Shown here: positions 7,849 through 15,899 of the stretch, piece by piece
Numbering within the stretch: the stretch's first letter is position 1
Layout: each line of letters begins with the position of its first letter
From: UBA10908 sp964608965
Lineage (GTDB): Bacteria; Bacillota; Clostridia; Peptostreptococcales; Anaerovoracaceae
Assembly (NCBI GenBank): GCA_964608965.1
Contig: CAZSPZ010000001.1
Span: 1-64,000, forward strand
DNA: 64,000 bases
Direction: 5' to 3'
Program-made: the position numbers and the translations under genes
The notes under the pieces: generated by a model
Told to the model about the DNA's origin: nothing
The model's database searches: none
The model's input: the letters and a program-made list of their open reading frames with translations, nothing else

Positions 7849-9381
7849 GTGAAAGAAACCATAGCAATCGAAATGAGAGGCATATCCAAGGCTTTCGGGG
7901 CGATTAAGGCCAACGAAGACGTCAATCTTTCCGTTATAGAAGGAGAGGTTCATGCGCTTTTAGGTGAGAACGGAGCGGGAAAGTCTACTTTAATGAATAT
8001 GCTTTCGGGCATTTATACTCCGGACAGCGGGCATATGATGCTCCGTGGAAACCCGGTGCGGTTTGCTTCACCAAAAGATGCTATAAAACAGGGCATCGGC
8101 ATGATTTATCAACACTTCAACCTGGTGGATGTCATGACTTCTACGGAAAATATCGTCATTGGGCAGCCTTCCGGGTTTTTTATGCAGAAAAAAAGCCTTT
8201 CTCAAAAAGTGAGAGAGCTTTCAGATCAATACGGTTTGGATATCGACCCGAATAAAAAAGTATACGACATGTCTGTGGGCGAGAAACAGACGTTGGAAAT
8301 TCTTAAAGTGCTCTACAGAGGGGCGCGAATATTGATTATGGATGAACCCACTGCGGTGCTTACGCCACAGGAAATCAAAAGACTCTTTAAAATTATACGC
8401 AACATGAGAGAACAAGGTTGTGCCGTCATTATCATTACCCATAAACTCAACGAAGTCATGGAAATATCCGATCGTGTGACAGTCCTTCGAAAAGGCAAGT
8501 CTATCGGGACCGTTGTTACGGCGGAAGTGGATATTCCCAATTTAATCGAGATGATGGTAGGTAAAAAGGTAGATCTTCAAATAAAGAAAGAACACATTGA
8601 TTCTACAAAAGCGGATATTCTTCTTGAGATGGAGAATGTGACAGTTTTGGACAGCGAAGGAAAAAAAGCACTGTCGGATGTGAGCTTTTCGCTGAAAAAG
8701 TACGAAATATTGGGCGTCGCAGGCGTTGCCAACAGCGGTCAGAAAGAGCTTTGCGAATCCATAGCGGGCCTTATCAAAGCAAATAAAGGCCGTATTTATT
8801 TCGAAGGAGACAACATCGTAGGTAAAACTCCCCGGGATATCATACAGCTGGGTATCCGTATGGGTTTCATTCCCGAAGATCGTTTGGGCATGGGGCTTGT
8901 TGGAAGCATGGATATTGTTCAGAATATTATTCTCAAGGATTATCAAAATCAACCGGGAATTTTTATTCAGAAAGAAGAATGCACACGAAAAGCGAATAAA
9001 ATCGTTGAGGCTCTGGATATACAAACACCCAGCATTTACACTGCGGTTCGGCAATTGTCCGGCGGCAACATCCAGAAAGTACTTTTAGGAAGAGAAATTG
9101 ACTCTTCTCCGAAGGTTCTCATCACTGCGTATGCCGTCAGAGGACTGGACATAGGTGCTTCTTACAAGATTTACGATATGCTCAATGAGCAAAAGGAAAA
9201 GGGTGTGGGCGTGTTGTTTGTAGGCGAAGATTTAGACGTGCTCATGGATCTTTGCGACAGAATTATGGTGCTTTGCCACGGAGAAGTGACCGGAATCGTT
9301 GACCCTTCGAATGTAACGAAAGAAGAAATCGGACTTCTGATGACCGGAAGAAAGAAAGAAGAGGAGGTGGACGCACAATGA
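7849..9381 (+). CDS. ABC transporter ATP-binding protein, nucleoside (NupO/YufO type), two domains
   Basis: The ATPase of the nucleoside importer, 510 residues from GTG 7849. That start is chosen because GGAGG sits five bases upstream, while an in-frame ATG at 7795 is buried in the intercistronic hairpin. The first domain has Walker A GENGAGKST, signature MSVGEKQ and Walker B ILIMDEPTAVL. The second is degenerate: its Walker A region reads GVANSGQKE, signature LSGGNIQ, and its Walker B region VLITAYAVRGLD lacks the acidic pair, similar to but further diverged from family members with AAQPTRGLD. Only the first site is likely to hydrolyse ATP. Confidence 0.92.
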   Translation: MKETIAIEMRGISKAFGAIKANEDVNLSVIEGEVHALLGENGAGKSTLMNMLSGIYTPDSGHMMLRGNPVRFASPKDAIKQGIGMIYQHFNLVDVMTSTENIVIGQPSGFFMQKKSLSQKVRELSDQYGLDIDPNKKVYDMSVGEKQTLEILKVLYRGARILIMDEPTAVLTPQEIKRLFKIIRNMREQGCAVIIITHKLNEVMEISDRVTVLRKGKSIGTVVTAEVDIPNLIEMMVGKKVDLQIKKEHIDSTKADILLEMENVTVLDSEGKKALSDVSFSLKKYEILGVAGVANSGQKELCESIAGLIKANKGRIYFEGDNIVGKTPRDIIQLGIRMGFIPEDRLGMGLVGSMDIVQNIILKDYQNQPGIFIQKEECTRKANKIVEALDIQTPSIYTAVRQLSGGNIQKVLLGREIDSSPKVLITAYAVRGLDIGASYKIYDMLNEQKEKGVGVLFVGEDLDVLMDLCDRIMVLCHGEVTGIVDPSNVTKEEIGLLMTGRKKEEEVDAQ

Positions 9382-10454
9382 GAACAATCAGAATGACAAA
9401 ACGCGACGCCCTTCCCCGAAAGAAAGAAATGTTCATTCGCGGCCTTGCCGTCGCTTTATCTATTGTGTTTGCTGGGATTATCATGCTGTTTTTTGGATTG
9501 AACCCGCTGGAGATATTCAAATCTCTTGTGGTTGGATCCGTTGGCACGCAAATGCGTATTCAGCAAACGCTGATTAAAGCCATTCCCCTTTGCATAGCGT
9601 CTTTGGGCATATCGGTAGCTTTTAAAATGAAATTCTGGAACATCGGAGCCGAGGGCCAGATTACGATGGGCGCTACTGCCGCTACGTTCGTCGCCCTTAA
9701 TTTAGGAGAGGGAACACCGGCGCCGCTCATGCTTCTGCTCATGGCTCTAGCCTCCATTTTGGCCGGGGGACTCTGGGCTTTTATACCGGCTATATTTAAA
9801 GCGAAAATGGGCACGAACGAGACAATTTTTACCTTGATGCTCAACTATATCGCCATTCAATTCGTGATGTATTTGCAATATGGCCCATGGATTGATCCGG
9901 CAGCTCAGGGTTTTCCGAAAATAGCCATGTTTTCAAGCAATGCGGTTCTTCCGGACGTATTCGGCGTTCATATGGGTTGGGTAATCGCTCTTGCACTTGT
10001 CGCCTTTGTCCATATTTTCATTAATAAAACAAAAAAGGGCTACGAAATATCTGTTGTAGGCGAAAGTGTGGAAACCGCCAGATATGCGGGAATGAATATC
10101 AGCAGCATCATTATAACAGCCATGCTCCTTTCAGGAGGAATGTGCGGACTTGTGGGTATGATTCAAGCCTCCGCCATTGAAAAAAGTTTAGTGTACAGCA
10201 TTGCCAACAATTATGGATTTACAGCCATCATTACCGCCTGGCTGGCTCGTTTAAATGCCTTGGGCATTCTCTTTGTATGCATCGCTTTTGCCATGCTTAT
10301 CCAGGGAGGCGCTTATATACAAATAGCGATGAATGTTCCAAGCGCTGTATCCAGCATCGTCCAGGGCACCATCTTATTCTTCGTTCTTGGAAGTGAATTT
10401 TTCCTGCAATATAAAGTCGGCTTTTCTTCCATGGCCGCAAAGGAGGTGGCATAA
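9378..10454 (+). CDS. ABC transporter permease, nucleoside (NupP/YufP type)
   Basis: The first membrane subunit of the nucleoside importer, 358 residues with about ten hydrophobic segments and the branched-chain/sugar type permease motif FWNIGAEGQITMGA. The start overlaps the ATPase stop by four bases (ATGA) and the stop overlaps the next permease start by one base, so stoichiometric coupled translation is likely. Confidence 0.92.
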   Translation: MRTIRMTKRDALPRKKEMFIRGLAVALSIVFAGIIMLFFGLNPLEIFKSLVVGSVGTQMRIQQTLIKAIPLCIASLGISVAFKMKFWNIGAEGQITMGATAATFVALNLGEGTPAPLMLLLMALASILAGGLWAFIPAIFKAKMGTNETIFTLMLNYIAIQFVMYLQYGPWIDPAAQGFPKIAMFSSNAVLPDVFGVHMGWVIALALVAFVHIFINKTKKGYEISVVGESVETARYAGMNISSIIITAMLLSGGMCGLVGMIQASAIEKSLVYSIANNYGFTAIITAWLARLNALGILFVCIAFAMLIQGGAYIQIAMNVPSAVSSIVQGTILFFVLGSEFFLQYKVGFSSMAAKEVA

Positions 10455-11380
10455 TGCAATCATTCTTAGCGACTTGCGTCGTGGCAGGCACTCCGCTGCT
10501 TTTTGCCATCATAGGAGAGATCATCACGGAAAAATCCGGAAGCTTGAACCTTGGCGTGGAAGGTATGATGTTGCTTGGCGCCATTGCAGGTTTTGCGGCA
10601 ACCGTAAGCACGCAAAATCCTTATTTGGCTATTCTCGCAGCGGCTATGGCCGGTGCGGGAGGCGCTTTGATTTACGCTGTTCTGACTGTTTCATTGCGCG
10701 CGAATCAAACGGTGACAGGTTTAACGCTCACCATATTCGGCACAGGGGTTGCCAGCTTTGTGGGTCAGCCAATGCTGGGCTCCACGGTTCCTTCCGAAGT
10801 TTCGGCCTTCTTTGCTAAAAGTGTGATTCCGCTCCTTTCCGACCTCCCTTTTTTCGGAACGGTATTCTTTAAACAAGATGCTTTTGTATATTTCGGATAC
10901 GGGCTTGTAATATTTTCAGCCATTTATCTGTATAAAACCAGAGTAGGCTTAAATCTTGTTGCTGTAGGCGAAAATACCGCAGCGGCAGATGCTTCGGGAA
11001 TCAACGTCAATTTCTATAAATACGCGCATATTCTTGTGGGAGGCGCGTTATGCGGTTTGGGCGGAGCGTATTTGTCTATCGTCCGCATTCCCATATGGCA
11101 GTCGGATGTCGTTGCCGGAAGAGGCTGGATCGCCGTTGCCCTTGTCATTTTCGCATCCTGGAATCCGATGAAAGCTTTCTTTGCCGCTGTTTTGTTCGGA
11201 GGCCTGTCTATTCTGGGCCTTCGCCTGCAAGCCATGGGCTTTACATTTTCGCAATATCTGGTGGACATGATCCCCTATCTGGCTACCATCGTCATCGTCA
11301 TTTTTTCCACCCGGAAAAACGCAAAAGGGAACCTTGGTCCGGCGAACATGAGCCGTCCGTATTTTCGGGAAGATCGATAA
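10454..11380 (+). CDS. ABC transporter permease, nucleoside (NupQ/YufQ type)
   Basis: The second membrane subunit, 308 residues. The motif KSGSLNLGVEGMMLLGA is the equivalent of the loop seen in the first permease and is characteristic of this BMP-linked family. It closes the operon xpt-bmp-nbd-perm-perm and is followed by an intrinsic terminator. Confidence 0.92.
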   Translation: MQSFLATCVVAGTPLLFAIIGEIITEKSGSLNLGVEGMMLLGAIAGFAATVSTQNPYLAILAAAMAGAGGALIYAVLTVSLRANQTVTGLTLTIFGTGVASFVGQPMLGSTVPSEVSAFFAKSVIPLLSDLPFFGTVFFKQDAFVYFGYGLVIFSAIYLYKTRVGLNLVAVGENTAAADASGINVNFYKYAHILVGGALCGLGGAYLSIVRIPIWQSDVVAGRGWIAVALVIFASWNPMKAFFAAVLFGGLSILGLRLQAMGFTFSQYLVDMIPYLATIVIVIFSTRKNAKGNLGPANMSRPYFREDR

Positions 11381-11396
11381 ACGATCCCTCTTTAAT

Positions 11397-11427
11397 AAAA
11401 AAAACGGGTATTTACCCGTTTTTTTAT
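11397..11427 (+). terminator. Intrinsic terminator of the xpt/nucleoside transporter operon
   Basis: A short hairpin with arms ACGGGTA and TACCCGT, flanked by A and T runs so that it can end transcription in both directions. Confidence 0.9.
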
Positions 11428-11509
11428 TGATATCAAAACAAAAAACAGGAAGATTTTCGAATGTCTCTCTGTTATACTTTGTCGTATAAAAAGTAAAGGA
11501 GAATCCCTC

Positions 11510-12205
11510 ATGATATTAAAAAGCATTGATATAAAAAGTATAGATACCGACCGGTTGTATTTTAATCCGGGCTGCGCTTTGAGCGTGTATAAGCCCGAGT
11601 CGGAGCATAAAATATTAGCTCTCTTAAACGAACATTATAATGGAAAGGTTAAGATGCACAACATCTGTTGCCATCATAACCCCGATTTGCCGGAAGGATC
11701 CACCATTATCAACAATTGCGCAGGTTGTGACAGACGTTTCCGCAGCTTATACGAAGGTGTTCGCACTATTTCTCTCTGGGAGATTCTCAGCTCGATTCCA
11801 GATCTGAAACTTCCCGATTACAACGAAATGGAAATATCCGTGCACGATTCGTGCTCGTATAGGCCAAAACCGCAGGTGCATGCAGCCGTAAGAGATCTTT
11901 TGCAGCGAATGAATTTTAAAATTGTGGAAGCGGAATATCATGGTACGAAATCGATCTGCTGCGGCGACAATTTTTATCCGGCGATTCCACTGGAAAAAAT
12001 CACCGAATTTCAGAAAAACAGAGCGGCACAAATGCCTTGCGAAGACGTGGCTGTTTATTGCGTATCCTGTGTTAAATCGATGCATATCGGTGGAAAGAAG
12101 CCTCATCATATGGTGGATCTTATTCTGGGAGAAACCACGGAGCCGCAAATTTATGAAATTGTTCCCTGGCACGAACAGGTGTCGGCTTATATAGACTGCC
12201 ATTAG
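11510..12205 (+). CDS. (Fe-S)-binding protein with two CCG-type cysteine motifs
   Basis: A 231-residue protein of the heterodisulfide-reductase-like CCG family. Cysteine groups are NPGC near residue 22, ICCHH near 53, NCAGCDRRF near 73, then DSCSYRP, ICCGDNFYP and YCVSCVKS in the second half. Such CCG domains bind an Fe-S cluster in HdrB-type subunits, usually in electron transfer. No partner subunit (HdrA or HdrC) is next to it. The AAAGGAG site decides the start. It runs nine bases ahead of the AdaA-like gene, so a shared transcript is likely. The substrate is unknown. Confidence 0.75.
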   Translation: MILKSIDIKSIDTDRLYFNPGCALSVYKPESEHKILALLNEHYNGKVKMHNICCHHNPDLPEGSTIINNCAGCDRRFRSLYEGVRTISLWEILSSIPDLKLPDYNEMEISVHDSCSYRPKPQVHAAVRDLLQRMNFKIVEAEYHGTKSICCGDNFYPAIPLEKITEFQKNRAAQMPCEDVAVYCVSCVKSMHIGGKKPHHMVDLILGETTEPQIYEIVPWHEQVSAYIDCH

Positions 12206-12214
12206 GAGCTGAGC

Positions 12215-12748
12215 ATGAACGAAAAGGAAAAGTGGGATGCATATGACCGGAAAGACCGCTGCTACGACGGAGAGTTTTATATTGCGGTAAAAACCACTAA
12301 AATATTTTGCCGGCCATCCTGCAAAGCAAGGACTCCTTTGCGCAAGAATATAGAGCTTTTGGATACTGCGGAACAATGTATCGCTGCCGGGTATCGGGCT
12401 TGCAAGCGCTGCAGACCTGATCTTATTGAATTTTCCCCGGTAATGAATGCTGCAGAAGAAGCAAAAACACTGATCGATAAGCACTTTTTCGAGCCTGATA
12501 TTCTAAAAAAATCATTGACGCAGCTTTCGGTTGATCGCAGTTACCTGAACAAGCTCTTTGTTGCTAAATATGAGCGCACCATAGCGGAATATATTAAAGC
12601 GGTTCGTGTGCGGAATGCAAAAGATATGATCAAAGCCGGAAACGGCATTGCCGACGCTGCTTTCGGCAGCGGATTCGGCAGCTTATCCTCGTTTTATTCC
12701 AACTTCAAAAAAGAGATGGGTACAACACCCGGAATCTGCAGAAAATAG
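12215..12748 (+). CDS. AdaA-like regulator: Ada metal-binding domain plus AraC helix-turn-helix
   Basis: In Ada proteins the N-terminal zinc site takes up methyl groups from phosphotriesters in alkylated DNA and turns the AraC domain into an activator. Here the metal ligands are seen in FCRPSC (residues about 31-35) and ACKRCRP (about 64-70), followed by a helical AraC DNA-binding domain ending SGFGSLSSFYSNFKKEMGTTP. The 177-residue protein lacks the C-terminal O6-methylguanine methyltransferase domain of E. coli Ada, so it matches AdaA of Bacillus. Its usual partner adaB/ogt is not adjacent. Confidence 0.88.
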   Translation: MNEKEKWDAYDRKDRCYDGEFYIAVKTTKIFCRPSCKARTPLRKNIELLDTAEQCIAAGYRACKRCRPDLIEFSPVMNAAEEAKTLIDKHFFEPDILKKSLTQLSVDRSYLNKLFVAKYERTIAEYIKAVRVRNAKDMIKAGNGIADAAFGSGFGSLSSFYSNFKKEMGTTPGICRK

Positions 12749-12785
12749 AAGGACACGGCCGGATTGCGAAAGAAAAAAGAACTTA

Positions 12786-12821
12786 AAAGAGAGGTACGGA
12801 ATGATATCCGTACCTCTCTTT
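12786..12821. terminator. Bidirectional terminator between ada-like and RHH genes
   Basis: A perfect inverted repeat, 15-bp arms (12786-12800 and 12807-12821) around a six-base loop. It lies between two convergent genes, and T-rich bases follow on both strands. Confidence 0.85.
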
Positions 12822-12835
12822 CGCTGTGTATATTT

Positions 12836-13003
12836 CTATGCCCCTTTTCGTTTTTTTACGCACTCCGAAAGCAAATATTCGATTTGCCCGTTTATGGAGC
12901 GAAAGTCGTCTTCCGCCCAGGCGGCCACTTCTTTCCAAAGGCTCGGAGAAAGACGAAGGAGAATTTGCTTTTTATCTTTTTCTTTGGAAATATCCCCTGT
13001 CAT
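12836..13003 (-). CDS. Ribbon-helix-helix (Arc/MetJ-like) microprotein
   Basis: A 55-residue gene. Translation from ATG 13003 gives a basic protein with the beta strand KKQILLRLSP, then helix SLWKEVAAWAEDD, the turn FRSINGQIEYLL and a lysine-rich tail. This is the pattern of Arc-type ribbon-helix-helix DNA-binding proteins. The start has an AAAGGAGGAG site at good spacing. It lies 46 bases after the SPFH gene on the same strand and ends at a terminator, so it is the last gene of that operon. SPFH-RHH gene pairs recur in Firmicutes; the DNA target is unknown, autoregulation is one possibility. Confidence 0.82.
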   Translation of the reverse strand: MTGDISKEKDKKQILLRLSPSLWKEVAAWAEDDFRSINGQIEYLLSECVKKRKGA

Positions 13004-13049
13004 AACATTCTCCTCCTTTCCTGATTTTTTATTCCGGACGGCAAACTAA

Positions 13050-14075
13050 TTAATATATTGATCCGCTGTTCACGATGGGCTGAGCATCTTTATTGCCGCA
13101 CAAAACCACAAGCAAATTGCTGACCATGGCAGCTTTACGCTCTTCGTCCAACGTTACTACATTGTTTTCGGAGAGTTTTTCCAGCGCCATTTCAACCATG
13201 CCCACAGCCCCTTCGACAATCATTTTTCTGGCATCGATGATAGCCGCAGCCTGCTGCCGCTGAAGCATAGCTGCCGCGATTTCCTGGGCATAAGCTAAAT
13301 GGGTGATGCGAGCTTCCAGAATGTCGATACCTGCCACACTGACTCTTGATTGCAGTTCATCTTCCAACTTTTGCGCAACTTCCTGGCTGGAACCGCGAAG
13401 CGACATTTCGTCTCCGCCTTCGGCTAAGTCATATGGATAAAGCCGTGCTATATTACGAAGAGACGAATCTGTCTGTATCGATACGAACTCGACAAAGTTG
13501 TCTACATTAAAAACAGCCTTTGCAGTGTCTTGAACTTTCCAAATGACAACGACACCAATTTCGATAGGGTTACCCAGAACATCGTTCACCTTCTGCTTTG
13601 CATTGTTGAGCGTCATGGCTTTGAGTGATATTCTTTTTCCTTTGGCTGAACTCCTCGCATTTTCTTTTTTACTTCCTGCAGAGGAATGCGTTGCTGTTGT
13701 AGCAATAGCTTCCACATCCAAAGCGCTGTCGATTGTAGGATTAAATCCCGAAGCAAAGGGGTTGACGAAGAAAAATCCCGGCTCTTTAATGGTTCCGATA
13801 TACTTTCCGAACAGAGTAAGGACCAGCGCCTCATTGGGGTTTACTATTTTTAAACCCTTGAATAAGAACGGCCCGATCAAGCATAAGTAAAAGAAAGCAA
13901 AAATACCCAGCAGGATAAAAAACCCTCCTCTCCAGCTCATGGAAAAGCAGAATATTCCCACAAAAAGCGACAAGCACATTAATATAAGGTTGATAAAGAG
14001 CATCGCGATTCCGTTTACCGGACGAAGCAGTTTTTCTTCCTCTGCATTTAATATTTTTGAATTTCTTGATTCCAT
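13050..14075 (-). CDS. SPFH (stomatin/prohibitin/flotillin) domain membrane protein
   Basis: A 341-residue protein with two close hydrophobic segments at about residues 26-75 followed by an SPFH/Band 7 domain; PNEALVLTLFGKYIGTI is the start of the domain, and IDILEARITHLAYAQEIAAAMLQRQQA is the helical part. A charged KKENARSSAKGKR insert sits inside the domain. SPFH proteins form membrane-associated oligomers that organise proteases or other membrane proteins. GGAGG precedes the ATG. It is expressed with the RHH microprotein. Its specific partner cannot be read from the window. Confidence 0.88.
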   Translation of the reverse strand: MESRNSKILNAEEEKLLRPVNGIAMLFINLILMCLSLFVGIFCFSMSWRGGFFILLGIFAFFYLCLIGPFLFKGLKIVNPNEALVLTLFGKYIGTIKEPGFFFVNPFASGFNPTIDSALDVEAIATTATHSSAGSKKENARSSAKGKRISLKAMTLNNAKQKVNDVLGNPIEIGVVVIWKVQDTAKAVFNVDNFVEFVSIQTDSSLRNIARLYPYDLAEGGDEMSLRGSSQEVAQKLEDELQSRVSVAGIDILEARITHLAYAQEIAAAMLQRQQAAAIIDARKMIVEGAVGMVEMALEKLSENNVVTLDEERKAAMVSNLLVVLCGNKDAQPIVNSGSIY

Positions 14076-14136
14076 TTTTGTATCCTCCCCAAAACTAATC
14101 TCTACATAAAATATAATATTGAAATGATATCATATA

Positions 14137-14153
14137 ACTATCGAAAAGATAGT
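14137..14153. promoter_or_regulatory. Palindrome in the SPFH promoter region (candidate operator)
   Basis: ACTATC and GATAGT are separated by GAAAA, just upstream of the leftward SPFH gene in an AT-rich stretch that also contains ATGATATCAT at 14125-14134. It could be the binding site of the RHH protein or of an unlinked repressor. No functional proof is available from sequence. Confidence 0.4.
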
Positions 14154-14218
14154 AGCATGTTTAAATATAATTGTCAACTGCGAAAACGCAGAAAGAATTA
14201 TCGTTTTATGCAGGGCTG

Positions 14219-14247
14219 TTGTACCCAAAAATTCTTTGTGTTATTAT
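14219..14247 (+). promoter_or_regulatory. Probable gdhA promoter
   Basis: TTGTAC and TATTAT with 17-base spacing, about 75 bases before the gdhA start. Confidence 0.5.
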
Positions 14248-14320
14248 TAACAAAACGAGGCGGCGCAAGTCGTCACAGAATTCTGTTGAAATATTGATGA
14301 TAACAGGAAAGAGGAGAAAA

Positions 14321-15667
14321 ATGGGAAGAATTGTAGACCAGTATATCGAAATCGCCAAAAAAAGAAATCCCGGCGAACCAGAGTTTCTGCAGACTGTAGA
14401 GGAAGTATTATCCTCTTTGGAACCTGTACTTCAGAAGCACCCCGAGTATGTTAAATCAGGCTTGATTGAACGTCTTATCGAACCTGAAAGAGGAATTTCC
14501 TTCCGCGTAACATGGGTGGACGATGCTGGCAAAGTTCAGGTAAACAGAGGCTACCGCTATCAATTTAACAGTGCCATCGGCCCCTATAAAGGCGGCTTGC
14601 GTTTTGCCCCAAGCGTATATCCGGGAATCATGAAGTTCCTCGGTTTTGAGCAAATTTTCAAAAATTCATTAACAGGTCTTCCCATCGGCGGAGCAAAGGG
14701 CGGTTCCGACTTTGATCCAAACGGAAAATCTGATGGAGAAGTCATGAGATTCTGCCAGGCGTTTATGACAGAGCTCTATCGCCATATCGGCCCAGAAATC
14801 GACGTTCCCGCAGGCGATTTAGGTGTTGGCGGAAGAGAAATCGGATATCTTTACGGACAATATAAGAGACTTACCACTCGTTTTGACAGTGGTGTGCTCA
14901 CAGGAAAAGGAATTCCTTACGGCGGACTTCCCGGAAGAACAGAAGCCACAGGGTATGGCATCGTGTTCTTTACCCGCAATATGTTAGAGGCTTGCGGCGA
15001 AACGCTCGAGGGAAAATCTGTTGTTATTTCCGGCTTCGGCAACGTCGCATGGGGTACCGCAGTTAAGTTGAACGAGTTCGGAGCAAAAGTCATCGCATTC
15101 TCCGGCCCGGATGGGTATATCCTGGATGAAGCCGGCATTTCCGGCGAAAAAGTTGACTTCATGTTGGAACTGCGTTCCAGCGGAAAGAACGTCTGCGCTC
15201 CTTATGCAGAGAAGTTTGCAGGATCCAAATTCGTGGCGGGCGAAAAGCCATGGGCAGTAAAAGCAGATATCTATATTCCATGTGCAATGCAGAACGACGT
15301 GCTTCTTGAGCATGCGAAAATGATTGTTGCCAGCGGATGTAAATTCTACTGCGAAGGCGCAAACATGCCAACAACAAACGAAGCTCTCGAATATCTTATG
15401 GCTAACGGAGTTACCTGCGGACCGGCAAAAGCTGCCAACGCAGGCGGCGTAGCTTGCTCCGCCATGGAAATGAGCCAGAACGCCCGTAAGATGCCTATGG
15501 AATTAGAAGAAGTATACGAAAAGCTGGAAGCGATCATGAAGAACATCCATGACAGTTCCGCAGCAGCTGCAAAGGAATACGGTTTCGGTTACAATCTGGT
15601 TGCAGGCGCAAACATCGCCGGCTTCTTAAAGGTTGCAGAAGCTATGACAGCACAAGGTTACGTCTAA
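14321..15667 (+). CDS. gdhA: NADP-type glutamate dehydrogenase
   Basis: GdhA reductively aminates 2-oxoglutarate to glutamate; in amino-acid-fermenting Clostridia it also works in catabolism. The 448-residue hexameric type is shown by the substrate pocket PIGGAKGGSDFDP with the catalytic lysine, the VPAGDLGVGGREIGYL stretch, and the nucleotide fold VVISGFGNVAWG. ATG 14321 has a GAGGAG site; an upstream in-frame start at 14171 would lie in the promoter region. Monocistronic, with promoter and terminator on either side. Coenzyme preference is inferred from family resemblance only. Confidence 0.95.
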   Translation: MGRIVDQYIEIAKKRNPGEPEFLQTVEEVLSSLEPVLQKHPEYVKSGLIERLIEPERGISFRVTWVDDAGKVQVNRGYRYQFNSAIGPYKGGLRFAPSVYPGIMKFLGFEQIFKNSLTGLPIGGAKGGSDFDPNGKSDGEVMRFCQAFMTELYRHIGPEIDVPAGDLGVGGREIGYLYGQYKRLTTRFDSGVLTGKGIPYGGLPGRTEATGYGIVFFTRNMLEACGETLEGKSVVISGFGNVAWGTAVKLNEFGAKVIAFSGPDGYILDEAGISGEKVDFMLELRSSGKNVCAPYAEKFAGSKFVAGEKPWAVKADIYIPCAMQNDVLLEHAKMIVASGCKFYCEGANMPTTNEALEYLMANGVTCGPAKAANAGGVACSAMEMSQNARKMPMELEEVYEKLEAIMKNIHDSSAAAAKEYGFGYNLVAGANIAGFLKVAEAMTAQGYV

Positions 15668-15698
15668 ACATATAAGCGTACGGTCAGTTGTTTTTTCC

Positions 15699-15728
15699 GG
15701 CGGCAGGGATATTTTCCTGCCGCCTTTG
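15699..15728 (+). terminator. gdhA terminator
   Basis: GGCGGCAGG and CCTGCCGCC form a 9-bp stem followed by a T-rich run. Confidence 0.9.
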
Positions 15729-15754
15729 TTTAAGAAATAAATAATAATTATTTA

Positions 15755-15768
15755 TACAGTCCACTGTA
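15755..15768. promoter_or_regulatory. TACAGT-CC-ACTGTA palindrome upstream of nnrD
   Basis: A 6-bp inverted repeat with a two-base centre, about 20 bases upstream of a TATTAT/TATATT-like -10 at 15783-15791. The position at a likely -35 region is that of a repressor operator, but no regulator is encoded next to it. Confidence 0.35.
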
Positions 15769-15899
15769 CAGAAGAAAAGGCGTATTATATTCTTTAAGGA
15801 GAATTGTCCCGTTTCGTCTGCGGAGTTGATACAGGAATATTTTTGAGTGATCGATGAACAGTCTTACAGGCAATGTAGTCTTTTGCGGGAGGAGGGAAC

